Source: Acephala macrosclerotiorum
Taxonomy: Eukaryota; Ascomycota; Leotiomycetes; Helotiales; Mollisiaceae
Reading direction: 5' to 3'
NCBI GenBank assembly: GCA_014904845.1
Contig: MU119202.1
Location: 434,001-498,000 of the forward strand
DNA: 64,000 nt
Shown here: positions 25,208 to 36,708 of the stretch, one piece after another
Position numbering within the stretch: the first letter of the stretch is position 1
How the letters are laid out: each line of letters starts with the position of its first letter
Notes under the pieces: generated by a model
What the model saw: only the letters and a program-made list of their open reading frames with translations
Database searches by the model: none
Told to the model about the DNA's origin: nothing
Made by a program: the position numbers and the translations under genes

Positions 25208-26357
25208 ATGTTCCTCGCCCTCGCCTTCTTCTTCCTCACCCTCTGCATCTTCCTCGCCATCCAACCTTCCCTCCTCCTACCCCTACTCTTCTGGAAATCC
25301 CTCAACAATGAAAAGCCTTCCGACGCCCGTCGACCCAGCCTCAGCACCACCGAAACGAAAATAACCCAAGAAGTAGCGCCCTACCAATTCCCACCCCTCC
25401 GTCCCAAATCCTCCTCACGCATGGCCATGGGCCTAAAACGCCTCGACCACTCCAACTGGCTTACCCTCGACTCCTCTTACCTCCCCGAACACTCTCTTCG
25501 GCTAGCTCTCCTTGCTTCCCGGCACGCGGATATTGTACAATGTCTACCTGGCTCCTTGGCTTCTTGTCATGAGGTCTTGTCTCTCGTTACGAACTTTCTT
25601 GCTTCGAGATTCCCACAACATTATAGCATCGTCACCAAGCCTGATGGATCACATATCGAGAACCATCTCACAGGCGAGGCGTACCTCATCGGCGAGAAAT
25701 GTGAAAACCCATTAGAAGTAGCAGCCAAGCTCGCCATGGAAGATTTCAGCGTCTTGGTTCGATACCCGGAGACGGGGGAGTATCATTTGCGAGCTAGTGC
25801 TACGTTGTTTCCAGCTGGATGGAAATTGCAGGAGAGGATTGGGTACAGTATGGCTAGGCTACATGGACCGGTGCCGGCTTGGAAGGAGAAGTTGGGGGCA
25901 AACGTTAATAAGTATGTTCCCTTCGTCTCCTCTTTCCTATTTTGGGATTTAAATTGTGAGGTGCTGACGGATGAGAAGGTATTTCGATCACCTCTCTTCC
26001 AAAACAGCAATGGAGCGCACAAACCTCTTCGTTCAAACCACTCCTGACCTCTTCCAAGATGCCCCGGAAGCCCCTCCGTCCAAACCACTGACTGCCAGGG
26101 ATTTAATCGTTAGAAGGGAGAGACAGACTTTCATCCGATTGGAAAAGACGGATGCGGTACTTTTTACGGTTAGGACGTATTTGCAGCCAATGATTGAGCT
26201 TGGGGAGGAGGAAGTCAGGGCGTTGAGGAGTCAGATTATGGGATGGGAAGAGGAAGTTAGGCTGTATAAGGGGTATGGGATTTGGGGAGAGGCGCTGATG
26301 AGATGGTGTGAGCAGATGGTGGGTGATTCTGATCAGGAGCTGAAAGAGAAGGAGTAA
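25208..26357 (+). CDS. Heme-dependent oxidative N-demethylase-like protein (DUF3445 family)
   Basis: Two exons (25208-25911 and 25979-26357) joined across a 67-bp intron give 360 aa. The start ATG follows CAACAAG and opens a hydrophobic N-terminal segment (residues 1-30, LALAFFFLTLCIFLAI) that looks like a membrane anchor. The family core is visible: RLDHSNWLTLDSSYLPEHSLR, then LAMEDFSVLVR, then after the splice YFDHLSSKTAMERTN and the strongly conserved RERQTFIRLEKTDAVLFTVR followed by TYLQPM. Bacterial relatives use heme to oxidatively N-demethylate small secondary amines such as dimethylamine. The fungal substrate is unknown. It is transcribed toward the minus-strand gene ending at 27256. 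Confidence 0.8.
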
Positions 26358-27255
26358 TCCGAGGCTGATACTGGTTGGTGGCGCGTTGGGTTGGGTGTCA
26401 TGGGCATGGAGTTGAGTGGAGCAAAACAGGCGTTTGAAATTTTGGGTCGTTGATCTAGGGGCAAGCGATGATGCAAAAGTTTATACCTGCGGGTGGATAT
26501 ATTGGCGTTGAGGCTGCCAAATAAGTTAAGACATTATACTTCCTATCAATGTTGCTATCAAAGTTGACAACTTTTGAGATATTGTGGCAATTGAAACTCA
26601 AGCGAGGAGGGGAAGAACAGCTTTCCACGCTGACCTTGGAGGGAACAGAATAGGAATCAAGGCCTTCATTATAACCTCGAACAAACCCCATTGCCCCCAA
26701 AACACTCAAATCGTGCCTCCAGCTTCCAGCCATCAACTCGGCTCAAGGCGACTTCTCCTGTTGTCCCTTCTCGCTAAACCCGAACCTGCCCCACTTCAAC
26801 AACAAGCCCATATATTTAAATAAGAAAATATTTTATAACAACCCACCCGAAGCAGTTCACTTAGGCAGGTGAATCAGGTCACGATGGGTTAAGAGGAGGA
26901 AAAAGAGAGAACTAAGACGCCTGGCCCGAGCTGAAAGAGCATACGCCATTTTCGGGGGACATTTTCCTCACACGCTACCGCGAACGAATCGATTCGACAA
27001 GAGATGTAAAGCCGTCTGGTGGCCGAACTCTTTTGCTTCTCAAGCCTATCAATTTTCAAGCCCTCTCCTTTTGGTTTGTTTTGTGAGGGTGCGAGTTGAT
27101 TGTTTTGGTTATTTTTTTGCTCTTTTTTGGTTGGAAATTAAGCGAGACGCGAAAAGGGGTTTCGCTCCGGTTTGCGGACTTTCGGCGAGACCTGACATCT
27201 TTAGATCCCTTCAAGCTTTAATCATGCCCAACGATGTCAAATATATACCGCTCAG
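26358..27255. other. Convergent intergenic region
   Basis: These 900 bases lie between the 3' ends of two convergent genes. They contain the two 3' untranslated regions and a T-rich stretch near 27060-27130. I see no coding exon with a recognisable domain. Confidence 0.4.
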
Positions 27256-28072
27256 CTACCTTCCTTGAATTCCCAGTACTTCTCTCCCTCTTGCGACCAT
27301 CGCTGCGTTATCCTTCAAAGTATTCTCCTTCCACCCATTCAATCCAGCGTCAATCATCGCAGCGGCCAACTCATCAACACGGATACAAGCTTTAGTTCCT
27401 AACATCCATCCCATGACATCGCGTGGACTCTTCAATTCTTTCTGAATAACGAAACCTGCTTTGACGATCAAGGTTTCCCAAAGTCCTTCGGTCTCCGGCT
27501 TTGCGGCGAAGGCGAGCATATTTTGCTCATTGTGTCCCTGGAATACGGTGATATTGAGGACTATGAAGGTTGAGAGGTACAAAGAGAATTTACTTTCATC
27601 TTTCTCATTTCGGATTTGAACCATAATTGCTTGTCTTGGTTTCTTTCTGTGGCTGCTCCGCTGAGGTGGATGTATTGGAACTTCTTCTTGCTCTCCTGCA
27701 GCGTCTTCGAAAACGTGTTTGCGAAAGCTAGTGGGTAGTCTACTTCGAGGGCTTTATCTCCAGCTGTTGTCCCCATGTACCTGTACCGTGATCAGTCTTT
27801 CATCAATTTTGAGAGAAACCTGGTCCGTCCTGTCAGTGTTTGAATGCTCACCATATACAGGCATCTGCCCCTTTTATTTCTTGCATCACGGAGTCTGGAT
27901 ACGAATTAAAACTCTTCAAGATGATCACATTCAACTTTCGATCTTTGGTGGGGGCTTCAGGTAGGTTGCGGCGAGAGAGTGCTACCACTGAAGTGATGGC
28001 GGGGTTTTGAAGACATTGTGAGAGGACTTCGCTGCCGATAAAGCTGGTTACTCCAGTCAGAATAAACTTCAT
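27256..28072 (-). CDS. Atypical NAD(P)-binding Rossmann protein (HTATIP2/epimerase-like)
   Basis: Three exons on the minus strand (28072-27852, 27780-27594, 27537-27256) with introns of 71 and 56 bp give 229 aa. It begins MKFILTGVTSFIGSEVL, an atypical-SDR Rossmann motif (TGxxxFIG) for NAD(P) binding at residues 6-13. The strand-helix pattern continues through VVALSRRNLPE and IKGADACIWYMGTTA, followed by FQYIHLSGAATERN. The usual SDR YxxxK pair is not obvious. The closest recognisable pattern is the HTATIP2/SDR_a5-like group of small epimerase-fold proteins, whose fungal members have no assigned reaction. It is divergent from the IMPACT-family gene, with a 585-bp shared upstream region. Confidence 0.75.
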
Positions 28073-28657
28073 TCTAGAAGTAGACCGTTTATGTTTTGAT
28101 ATTCAAGATGAAAAGGCACGAAGGCTGGCCAGAAAGGAAGGAGGTCTTGGTCAACATCTACTAAATGATCAGGGCACTAAATCCGCTATCACCGATGGCA
28201 CAGCGCGCATGACTTGATGCTTGAATCAGTACCAAAGGAACATATTTCCGGGCAGCATACCACTAGAAATTAGGAGCTTTTGGCATGAACGTCCCTATTC
28301 GGGCGAACAGCTTCAATGACCAAAAAGAGGGGGTGTGGACATTCAGGAGAAGCTTCCCCGCGTTTCGCTTGTCTTTTGCCCACATATCAGGGCTCTCTTG
28401 GCCACGACAAAACATTATTCCAATCACGAGTCAAGAACACCAGGAGACTTCTCAATTGAGAAATCTGGTACTCTCCACCTCACTAAGCCTAATTGTTTGA
28501 TAAATGTGCCCAATCTTTAAGTTTTGAAGCCATTTTGGTCACATGCTTTCGTTATCAGCAAATCGCGTCGCGAACTTCTGCGATTAGCATCACGAGCAAA
28601 GCTGTTGTCACCTTACCTCAATCCGCCTTTCTCTCAACGCGACCCCAAGCATACTAA
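28073..28657. promoter_or_regulatory. Shared upstream region of two divergent genes
   Basis: 585 bases between the starts of the NAD(P)-binding protein and the IMPACT-family gene hold both promoters. I could not identify a specific factor site with confidence. Short open frames at 28285-28520 overlap in several frames and carry no motif. Confidence 0.4.
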
Positions 28658-30248
28658 ATGGCATCCCATCAGGATCTCCAGGAGCTGCTACGCCTGCTAA
28701 CCACAGGTCGCAATAAGCTCCCCATGATGGCAGCCATGGGACGAGTCAAAGCTCTTCAAGCTGCCAATCTCAAAAGGTTTCCCTCTTCAAATCCTCTTCT
28801 GCAAGCTCGTCTGACAAGACAATAGCATATCCGATATTGCAGCTACAGATTTACCAACTTTGAATGGCGCGATTAAGGACGAGAAAGCAGCCAAATCTCT
28901 GCTCACAGCATGCAAAGCGCAGACCAAATCCGGAGGCGCCAAACGCACAGCTTCCGAATCCCTATCCTCCTCCTCTAAGAAGCCTAGATCCGCGTACGAG
29001 CTTGCGAACGAACCTCAAACTCCTGCTGAACTTGAAGCTTCTCTCGAACTTCCGCAGCCATCTGCAGACGAAGAGGCGATATCGAAGACAGTAATATACA
29101 CAAATCGAGCACCACTTGTGTTAGCGTTTGCGGTCGAGCTGTTAAAATACACGATGCCAGAACAACCGCCCAGCTCTCGACTTTCTTTAGCACAAGCTGT
29201 CGTGAGTATGAACTCAAGAAGTAAAGCTGTTAGTATAGGATTGGAGACGGGCAAGGGCGCAGACGAGGAGGGGTGGGGAACAGGCCAACCAAAAGTAAGG
29301 ATCCTGGGAAGGGAGATCACGGTGTTGAAGAGAACTGGGTATGAATGGAGGGAGGAAGTGAAGGTGGGGAATACCGACAAATCGGAGATCAAGACTGAAT
29401 TGTCAGACACACAAGGGACATTGGAAAACTCATCAGCACCAGATTCTACACCAAAGAATGCTACAGATGGATGGATGGTCTCTACAAGCGTCACCTCGAA
29501 ACAATCGACGTTCGTTGCAAGGTCAATTACCATTACATCTGCCTCGGAAGCATCCTCGAAACTACAAAGACTGCTATCAGATAACACTGATCTGCGCGGA
29601 GCAAGTCACAACATCACAGCCTGGCGAGTGCAAGGCGAATACGGTATCATAGAAGATAGCAACGACGACGGCGAATCGGGTGGCGGACGGCATCTTCTCG
29701 GACTCCTACAAGCTGATAACTTCGTCGGTGTGCTATTGGTGGTATCACGATGGTACGGTGGCATTTTTCTCGGACCTGATCGTTGGCGTATAATGACTCA
29801 AGTTTCTCGCGATGCGTTATCCCGAAGGTTACGTGTAGCGGGAATCGTTGGGCAAGAAGCGCTTTGGGGTCTGGATCTGGAAGCTATGAGGAAGAAGGAT
29901 GGACCTGTCACGGGAGGCACGGCGGCTGGGATGCCGATTCATAAGCCTGAGGGTGCTAGACAATATATTTTGAAGGCCTTTAGTTCGCCTCCTGACCCAG
30001 AATTGAAGAAAAAGAAGTCGGGTGCTGCGTTGGATAGGGAGCGGGAGGAGAATTTGGGATTGCTGCTTGGAGCTCTGGACATACTTTTTGGATCTTGGGT
30101 GGATCACCTCAGTCGGGAGGAATTGGACCGTAGAGCTTGGAGTTGGTACGTGGCGGTAAGACCTGAGGTCGAGTCCGGCGTGGCAGGCTGGGGAGGAAAG
30201 GCACAGGTAAAACTGGCTGAGATATTAAATCTAAGGAGGAAAGAATGA
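28658..30248 (+). CDS. IMPACT (UPF0029) family protein with an extra N-terminal region
   Basis: Two exons (28658-28776 and 28826-30248) with a 49-bp intron give 513 aa. The C-terminal half carries the UPF0029/IMPACT N-terminal-type domain: HNITAWRVQGEYGIIEDSND, then GGGRHLLGLLQ, and the signature NFVGVLLVVSRWYGGIFLGP followed by DRWR (about residues 335-390). Upstream, residues about 130-215 form a separate conserved-looking block (YTNRAPLVLAFAVELLKYTM, then RLSLAQAVVSMNSRSKAVS). IMPACT/Yih1 proteins restrain Gcn2 by competing for Gcn1, but this protein lacks the N-terminal RWD domain of Yih1, so a different role is likely. Its stop codon is only 42 bp from the stop of the convergent serine-hydrolase gene. 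Confidence 0.8.
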
Positions 30249-30290
30249 GATAAAGAAAGCATCCAAACCATATCCAAAACCACTACGTCC

Positions 30291-32159
30291 TTATATCCTG
30301 TCAAACCAGATTCTACCATCAGTACCCATCGTAGTCTCGATCGCAATACCAAACTTTCTTGCAACACCATCTGGGCCAATCACGAACTCCGCAGCAACAG
30401 CCTTTTGGAACACAGATTCTGGCGTCGACGTCGAGTCCATGTATGCCATGAAGTAGTCTCCAGTGACATGCTCCAGATCTGCGTGGACGTGGAATGAGTA
30501 GTTTCTGTCGATTTGCAGCTCGCCGTCCTTGTAATATATCGTGAGGTTTCGATATCCTGGATTGTAATATGTTCCTGCGTATCGTGCCAGTTCTAAGCTG
30601 AGAGGACGGTAGTCGAGTGTTTGTGGATAGTACTCGTCCCTGGCACTGTTGTATGCGACCGACCTATTCTGGTAACTTTCTTTATGACTGAGTGAGGATT
30701 AGTTGATGTCCATCTCATGTATAGGAATCAGAAACTTACTAAGTGAACCAATCAAACCTCTCCTCCTCACGTAGTTGGATCTTGTTATCGAGTAGGTAAT
30801 GAATGAGCTCTATCCCAGCATTGACACACGTAACGGGAGTATTTCCACAAGTAACAGCCGCCCAATTCAGCTCAGGGATGAACTCCGCACGACAACCGAA
30901 AGCTTCAAGGTTCCCTGTGTGCTGAAAGACTTGATAGCCATTGTAAAAAGCAATTTCCCAACCAAGCGCATAGAGAGAGAAGCTATTGAAAGGCGAGCCT
31001 TGCGGTTGTTGGACAAGGAGGTTGCGAGGAGTTTTGAGTTCCAAGTGGTCGTTCGGAGTCAGAGGGGATGACTCGGTGACGAACATTCGAAGCCATTTGG
31101 CGTAGTCGGTGATGGTGGAGATTATGCTGGAGGCGCCGGTCATGATTTCGACGTCCATGTAGACGGTTGGTTTATAGTATTGCCCGTCTTCGTGCCAGAC
31201 GTAGCCCATTGCTAGGCCTTCTGGGGCTCTAAGGGCATCGGAGCGGGAGAAGTACTAGAAGTATGTTAGCATGGTGTAGTGGCGCTGGGATTTGACGCAA
31301 GATATGTTGTCTTTTAACGAGGGAGACCATCACAGAATAGGCACATTCTCAAAAACGAATTCCACTTACTGTCGACTTCATCCCCAAAGGCTCCCAAATC
31401 CTCTGCCTCATGAAATCCTTCAGGGACAGTCCGGATAAAGTGCTAACAACATGGCCAGCCACAACATACATGATGTTGCAATAGTGAAACGTTGTCCTTG
31501 GCTCCGCAGCCAACGGCAGATCTCTCAAAGAACGCACCACATCCCTCGGTTTGCCTTCGTGGAGATCATCACCATACTCACCACCATAACTCCAATCATG
31601 TCTTGGTACCCCAGTTCGATGAGCCAGGGCATCTTCGAGACTGACATGTGCTGTAGCCCATTCATCTGCAAGAACAAAGTCGTCTCGAATGAGGCTCGAA
31701 ATCGGTGTCTGCCAGTTGAGGTCGGTATAATTGCCGGATGAGATCAGGAGGGCCATGGCTGCGGCAGTGAAGGCTTTGGTCAAGCTGCCGCCGTAATAGA
31801 GTGTCTCTGGTGTTGCTTTGACGTTTGGTAGGTGGGCATAGCCCCAAGCCTAGTTTGAATGTTCAGCAATGGATCGGATGTCATGAATTAGAAATATTGA
31901 TATTGTTGGAAACGACTTGCAGAAAACGATCAAGGTTGAATCATAAGAAGAGACATACATCGGTCCAAATATCATTGCCATCTATTACGGCCATAGACAG
32001 ACCTGGAACGTGCCATTGATCCAGAGTCCAATTGACCAGGCGATTGAACTTCTCATCAAATGGACTTCTCTTATGCTTGAATGGAAGCTGAGTCCTAGTC
32101 GCAAGAGTAGAGGAGATCCACAAAGAGTGCAATAAATACAAGCTGAAGCTTCTCAACAT
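30291..32159 (-). CDS. Secreted beta-lactamase-like serine hydrolase
   Basis: Four exons on the minus strand (32159-31959, 31849-31370, 31254-30740, 30687-30291) with introns of 109, 115 and 52 bp give 530 aa. Residues 1-20 (MLRSFSLYLLHSLWISSTLA) are a signal peptide. The catalytic set of class C beta-lactamase/DD-peptidase-like enzymes is complete: Ser89-Leu-Thr-Lys92 (SxxK), Tyr190-Cys-Asn192 (YxN) and His339-Thr-Gly (HxG, equivalent to KTG). LAHRTGVPRHD and ALGWEIAFYNG are also typical. The C-terminal 130 residues form a lipocalin-like beta domain (YAGTYYNPGYRNLTIYYKDG) common in fungal members. Fungal relatives act as esterases, amidases or lactonases; the substrate here is unknown. It is not evidence of antibiotic resistance. 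Confidence 0.85.
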
Positions 32160-32709
32160 ATTGATGGAGCGTAAACGAAATCAACTGAAGGAGACTGAAG
32201 AGTTGAGACATCGAAACTTGATGGCCATGCAGCATTCTGGCATTATAAGAACTCATGACTTGGATTTGTTACAACGAAAAGTACGCCTTTACAACCACAT
32301 GTGACATACACAAGATAAGAAACTTTTGTCTGTGTATATAAGTGGCCTGGAGAGTGGGACATGAAACCATCACGATCGTGCTTGTGTTCCCCACTGATCG
32401 ACCTCGCGGCGGCCTCTTAACCTTATTCTGATCAGGAAGGTTGCACCCGAGCAAGCCCACTGGACCCTCAATTTCGTTTTCAATATCGTTTCCATTAATC
32501 TACCACAATTCTGGGTATCACCAAGATGGCGATTTGTGTCTGGGTATTTGATTCTTACAAAGTTTTGTGCTGCAAACCACCTCCCCACGCCTGAGAAAAT
32601 CCGTGCTTCAAGGCCGTCTTTCCGGTGGCTGTAAGGCCCTGACTGGTGCGTCAAGTGGTCCGGCAAGCATCAGCTGCTGGCATATGTTCGGTACGTTACA
32701 AGAAGGTAT
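32160..32709. other. Intergenic between two minus-strand genes
   Basis: 550 bases contain the promoter of the serine hydrolase and the 3' end of the acidic protein gene upstream of it. Two overlapping short open frames (plus 32567-32836, minus 32666-32370) lack motifs. Confidence 0.4.
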
Positions 32710-34635
32710 TCAGAGCTCCTCTTCCTCCTCCATCTTAACCTCCTGCACAGTGGCTTTTGGAAGTGGGGTCTGTGCGGCTTCTGCTGCAGCTACAACATCA
32801 CCCATCGAGCTCGAGAAACCAGCGAGACGCTTCTGAATAGCATCATTGTCCATATCGTAAAGACTTCCTCTGTGCTTCTTAAGCGGGCTTCCAACAATCG
32901 AATCATCAGGTAAACCTCCAAAGACGTTGTTTGGGAGAATGTCTTTTGCAGCCGAGGCGGGATCAGTTTCTGCTGGTGGAGGAGTAGCACCGATTGATGT
33001 TGTACCTGAGGCTGGCGACTTGCGAGAGTTTGGACCAAGTGGCTCTGCCGAGTGCTGTCGCTTGAGCTATGGACACGTTAGTAAAATATATTAGAAATGG
33101 GCAGGGTGAAACTCGCCTTGATTCGTCCAACACCATCTGCAAGCTCGCCCGAGTACCTCGCATCTTCCGGACTCAGCAGTGTCTTCACATCCTTGTCATC
33201 AAGATCCTCCATCTTGCCAACCAGTTCAGCGTCATCCTCGTCATCATCACTGTCTTCCACCATGGCTCCGCCAACACTCCCATTACTCTTCTTCCTGGAC
33301 TTGGTTCGTCTCCCAGAAAGATCGTTCTCTCTGAATGCAGAAAAACCAATAGTGCCTCTGTCAGGCTTCAATTCTCCGAGATTTGAGAAGTCTAACTGGG
33401 TTGATCGTCTCTTCGTCGCACCTGGAGTTGCCTTTTGTTGTTTTGGAGATATGATGCCCATCTTTTGCAGTTGTCCTACCCAGATCATTAGTATAGCAAA
33501 ATAAAACACCTCATTAGGAACTTACTCTCGCCTCTGTAGAAGAATGTGAAAACAGCAAACGGCTTATCTGGGCCATCGATGCCTGTGACAGTTTGTGTGC
33601 TGATAGACTTTGGATCCAGCGTCTTTGGCTTTGCGAAACTCGTAGTATGATCAATATCTGCCTCGTCACCACCCTTGTTTCCATCCTCGTCATCGTCATG
33701 AGCGTCAAATTGCGGAGAATATTCGCCCCTCTTGATTTCGCCAGACGCCAATACACGGAACATAGCAACCTTGATTTGTCCTGCGGCCTCGGGAGGTGCG
33801 TCTTCGTCCGAGTCGGAAGAGAAATCGTCATCGTCCCAATCTTCCAGCTTTTCTACTGGTGACTGCGCGTCTGGTCCGTACCTCAAAACTTCTCGTGGTC
33901 CTGATGGTTTGGTTGTAGTACTCTTGGTCAACTCGTCATCACTGCCATTCTCCTCCTTACGGCGTCTGCGGCGCTTCTCGAATTTCTGTCGGCGCTTCTC
34001 AATCTTAGCAGCAGCATCCTGGCCGTCCAAGTCGAGCCCATTCAGCCAGCGCTCCAGCCCAACCTCGCGGAATAGGAACTCTCGTTCGGCCAACCCACCG
34101 CCCTCGGACATAGGAACCTGGACCCAACGCGAATTTACCCAAGTCTCTTCTCCCGGGCGAAGCAAAGTGGCCCTGCCAAACAAGGAGTTAGCTACTGCTA
34201 TTGTACATTTTAGAGGGCAGATGGGATGTCTTACACTTCCTCCTTTGCGCGACCATCGAAATAGATATAGGCAGCAATAGTCTCATTTTCAGACTTGGTA
34301 ATAGGTATGTAAGGGCCGATAGTACCAACATAGCTCCCTCTCTGCGGACCGACTCCAGGTAGTCCTCCGACCGTCTGAGCTTGGGGATGCGGGTTCTCTG
34401 GGGTAGGTTTCGGTGTGGAATAAGGTACTGAAAGGCCAGGCGTAAGGAGGGTAATGGAGATCGCAAACTTGGCAGGTTCAGGTTTGTTCGAGGACGAGTC
34501 TAATGGGATCTTCGGTTTTGGAACTGGAATATAGGTATTGACGCGAGAAACTCTCGATTGCTTCTGGACAGAGTATTCTGGGAGCGGAGCACCTTCCGCG
34601 TGAACACTGACTGCGATGCCCTTGAAGCAAGGCAT
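32710..34635 (-). CDS. Conserved fungal acidic/basic-tract protein (DUF7918-like)
   Basis: Four exons on the minus strand (34635-34235, 34172-33526, 33475-33117, 33066-32710) give 587 aa. The N-terminal 220 residues look globular (MPCFKGIAVSVHAEGAPLPE, then ETIAAYIYFDGRAKEEVATL, then GLERWLNGLDLDG) and resemble a beta-rich domain seen in many uncharacterised Pezizomycotina proteins, to my recollection DUF7918. It continues as a Lys/Arg-rich tract (KIEKRRQKFEKRRRRRKEE), an acidic stretch (EDWDDDDFSSDSDED), and a disordered tail ending EVKMEEEEEL. The charged tracts suggest a nuclear protein. The third intron (33116-33067, 50 bp) has a GC donor (AAG/GCGAGT), the only choice that keeps the reading frame of the last exon. 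Function unknown. Confidence 0.65.
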
Positions 34636-36004
34636 ATCTGGCTAAGAGGAAGCGGCAACCGAAGCTGCGCAATTATGAGAAGCTATCGGAGGACGAAGTG
34701 TGTGCTGGACGTCAAATGCTGAGCTTCGGACACGGGTCGTCGTTAAGTTGGGCGTTCGAAGAGGCTCTGGCCCAGAGATCGAATCGTAGGTAGCGAGTGT
34801 CGTGCAGTTTCGCGCAGATTCGGCAGGACGAGTAGGCTGCAGGGTGCAGTTCCACTCATGCGTGGAAGTTGTCGGTCGTCGAGTCTCTTGACTGTGTTTG
34901 CGCAAGAGTTGGAGATGCTTTTGTTCAAGGGCTTGGCAAGCTTGTGGCGGTTGAACGAGACGACGCGGCTGGACTCGCACCGAAAGGGAAATAAATGAAT
35001 CGGGTCACACCGCAGTATCACAGGTTCGCTATGAAATCCAAGATTAAACCGCTACCACTTTGAATATTCATTCGATTATTCTTTTGAAGAGAATTCCTGT
35101 GCTTTCTTTGTCCTGGAAACTATAGAGTATGCAATACAACAAGCTGGTCTTTATTTCGCCAGCTCCCAGACAACGAAAATCTAGGAGCCTCTTTCCAAAC
35201 CGGCATAAAGTCTCCCTCCTTCAACTACAATAGTCTATCTGATGAACTGGTGTGATATTCCCATCTTCGACTCGTCTCTTTTTTGACATTTAGTGCTCTC
35301 AGCCTTCCAAGGCTTGCGGGAACTTTCTCAGCCCAAATCCATCTAAGCGAAGACGATTGATGCCAGTATCATGATGCATTGCTGCATGCAGTAGTTCACT
35401 CTACCTAACCAAGTGTCCTTGAGTGTCCTGTCAAGACCGGGAGACCGAAAACGCTGTCGACATTTGATTCTGATCTGTGGTAATGTTAGCAATGATCTTA
35501 CGTCTTGAAACAGTAGCATGAATGCTTTTGAATGATATCAGACTGTTGAGCATGATTTATTTGAATCAACATGAGTTTTCAGTTGGCCGTTCTTAAGGGC
35601 AGAAGTTGTAGTCATCATGATAATTGTAGGATGGAATGGAGAATGAAATTGTAAACTTACCACGAGTCAGAGGCCGTGTATGTCGAGTATTCCTGTCTAG
35701 ATTAGCAGAAAAGTATTGTGATGTTAATAAACCCTTGCTAGTGATGGTGGTGTCGTGAGAGCAGAATCAATTTCGTTGCTGTGAAGGAAAAGAGCTTGGA
35801 GCAACACGAGAATTTGCAACTTTAGGTATTTGGGTGGGGACGCTAAGATCACGTGCCAGTGCTGTACCTCGCTGCTGCCTTAGGCGATTATTTTGGAGGG
35901 GTATTTTGAACTGCCCGCCATTCGGTGACAGCAAAACACCGCAACCCAACTTTCAACCCGAGCACAAGACCTTTTCCACAAGACTCTTGGAATCAACTGT
36001 CAAA
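34636..36004. other. Divergent intergenic region upstream of NTF2
   Basis: 1.37 kb lie between the starts of the acidic protein gene and NTF2. An open frame on the minus strand (34980-34642) directly abuts the acidic protein start and is probably its leader. I see no non-coding RNA signature or repeat. The 35950-36004 stretch, CA-rich just before the ATG, is the NTF2 leader. Confidence 0.4.
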
Positions 36005-36708
36005 ATGGCCAGTAAGTGAATGATCCTGCTGGACCTGCTGTTAATGCGCCCATTTCTTTTCATGACTATCTCATGTATAATATGCTAACTCGCGCTTTAG
36101 ACTTTGCAGAGGTTGCAAGTAAGTGCATAGCCTACATAAACGTGTAGTAGCTCTTTGAAGGCTACATATCAAGCATATCTAAACGGTGTTAAAATCTCTC
36201 TACAGAGCAGTTCACCGAGTTCTACTACAGCCAGTTCGATACGGACAGAAAGCTACTGGCGCCTCTCTACGTAAGATTCCTTGGTCTGCACCTGAAAATA
36301 TTCGCTAACTTGGCAGCGCGACAACTCGATGTTGACCTTCGAGTCGGCTTCCGTTGCTGGAGCACTTGGAATTGTGGAAAAACTCTCCGTAAGATCTGTT
36401 CCTCCTGGACGGCTGGAACCGCACTGAACCTTTCCCCTAGAGTCTCCCATTCGAGAAAGTCAAGCATGCCGTTTCCACCCTCGATGCGCAGCCTTCTCCC
36501 AATGATGGTATTATGATCCTGGTTACTGGTGCCCTATTGGTTCGTCTCCCAACAAGACCATGTGAGGACCTCATGGACTGACTTGATGCGTCTGCAGGTT
36601 GACGCAGAAGAACGACCGATGAACTACACCCAAGCCTTCCAACTTCTTCCCGACGGCGCTGGAAGCTTCTTCATCTTCAACGATATCTTCAAGCTGGTTT
36701 ACGGTTGA
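36005..36708 (+). CDS. NTF2: Nuclear transport factor 2
   Basis: Six small exons (36005-36011, 36101-36118, 36206-36270, 36317-36388, 36441-36539, 36598-36708) give 123 aa, the normal length of NTF2. The first exon holds only seven coding bases. The protein starts MANFAEVAKQFTEFYYSQFD and continues RDNSMLTFESASVAG, SLPFEKVKHAVSTLDAQPS and NDGIMILVTGALLVDAEERP, ending SFFIFNDIFKLVYG. NTF2 is a small homodimer that carries RanGDP back into the nucleus through FG-repeat nucleoporins. Introns early in the gene are longer (89, 87 bp) than the later ones (46-58 bp). Confidence 0.93.

Noticed and set aside
29015..29587. 190-codon minus-strand frame opposite the IMPACT-family gene
   Set aside because: Antisense shadow; the sense frame has the UPF0029 signature and continues far beyond it.
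30291..32159. Antibiotic-resistance beta-lactamase
   Set aside because: The fold and SxxK/YxN/HxG residues are shared by a large family of fungal secreted esterases and amidases; nothing points to lactam hydrolysis.
33732..34280. 182-codon plus-strand frame
   Set aside because: Shadow of the acidic/basic tracts of the minus-strand gene, giving Ser/Pro/Arg runs.
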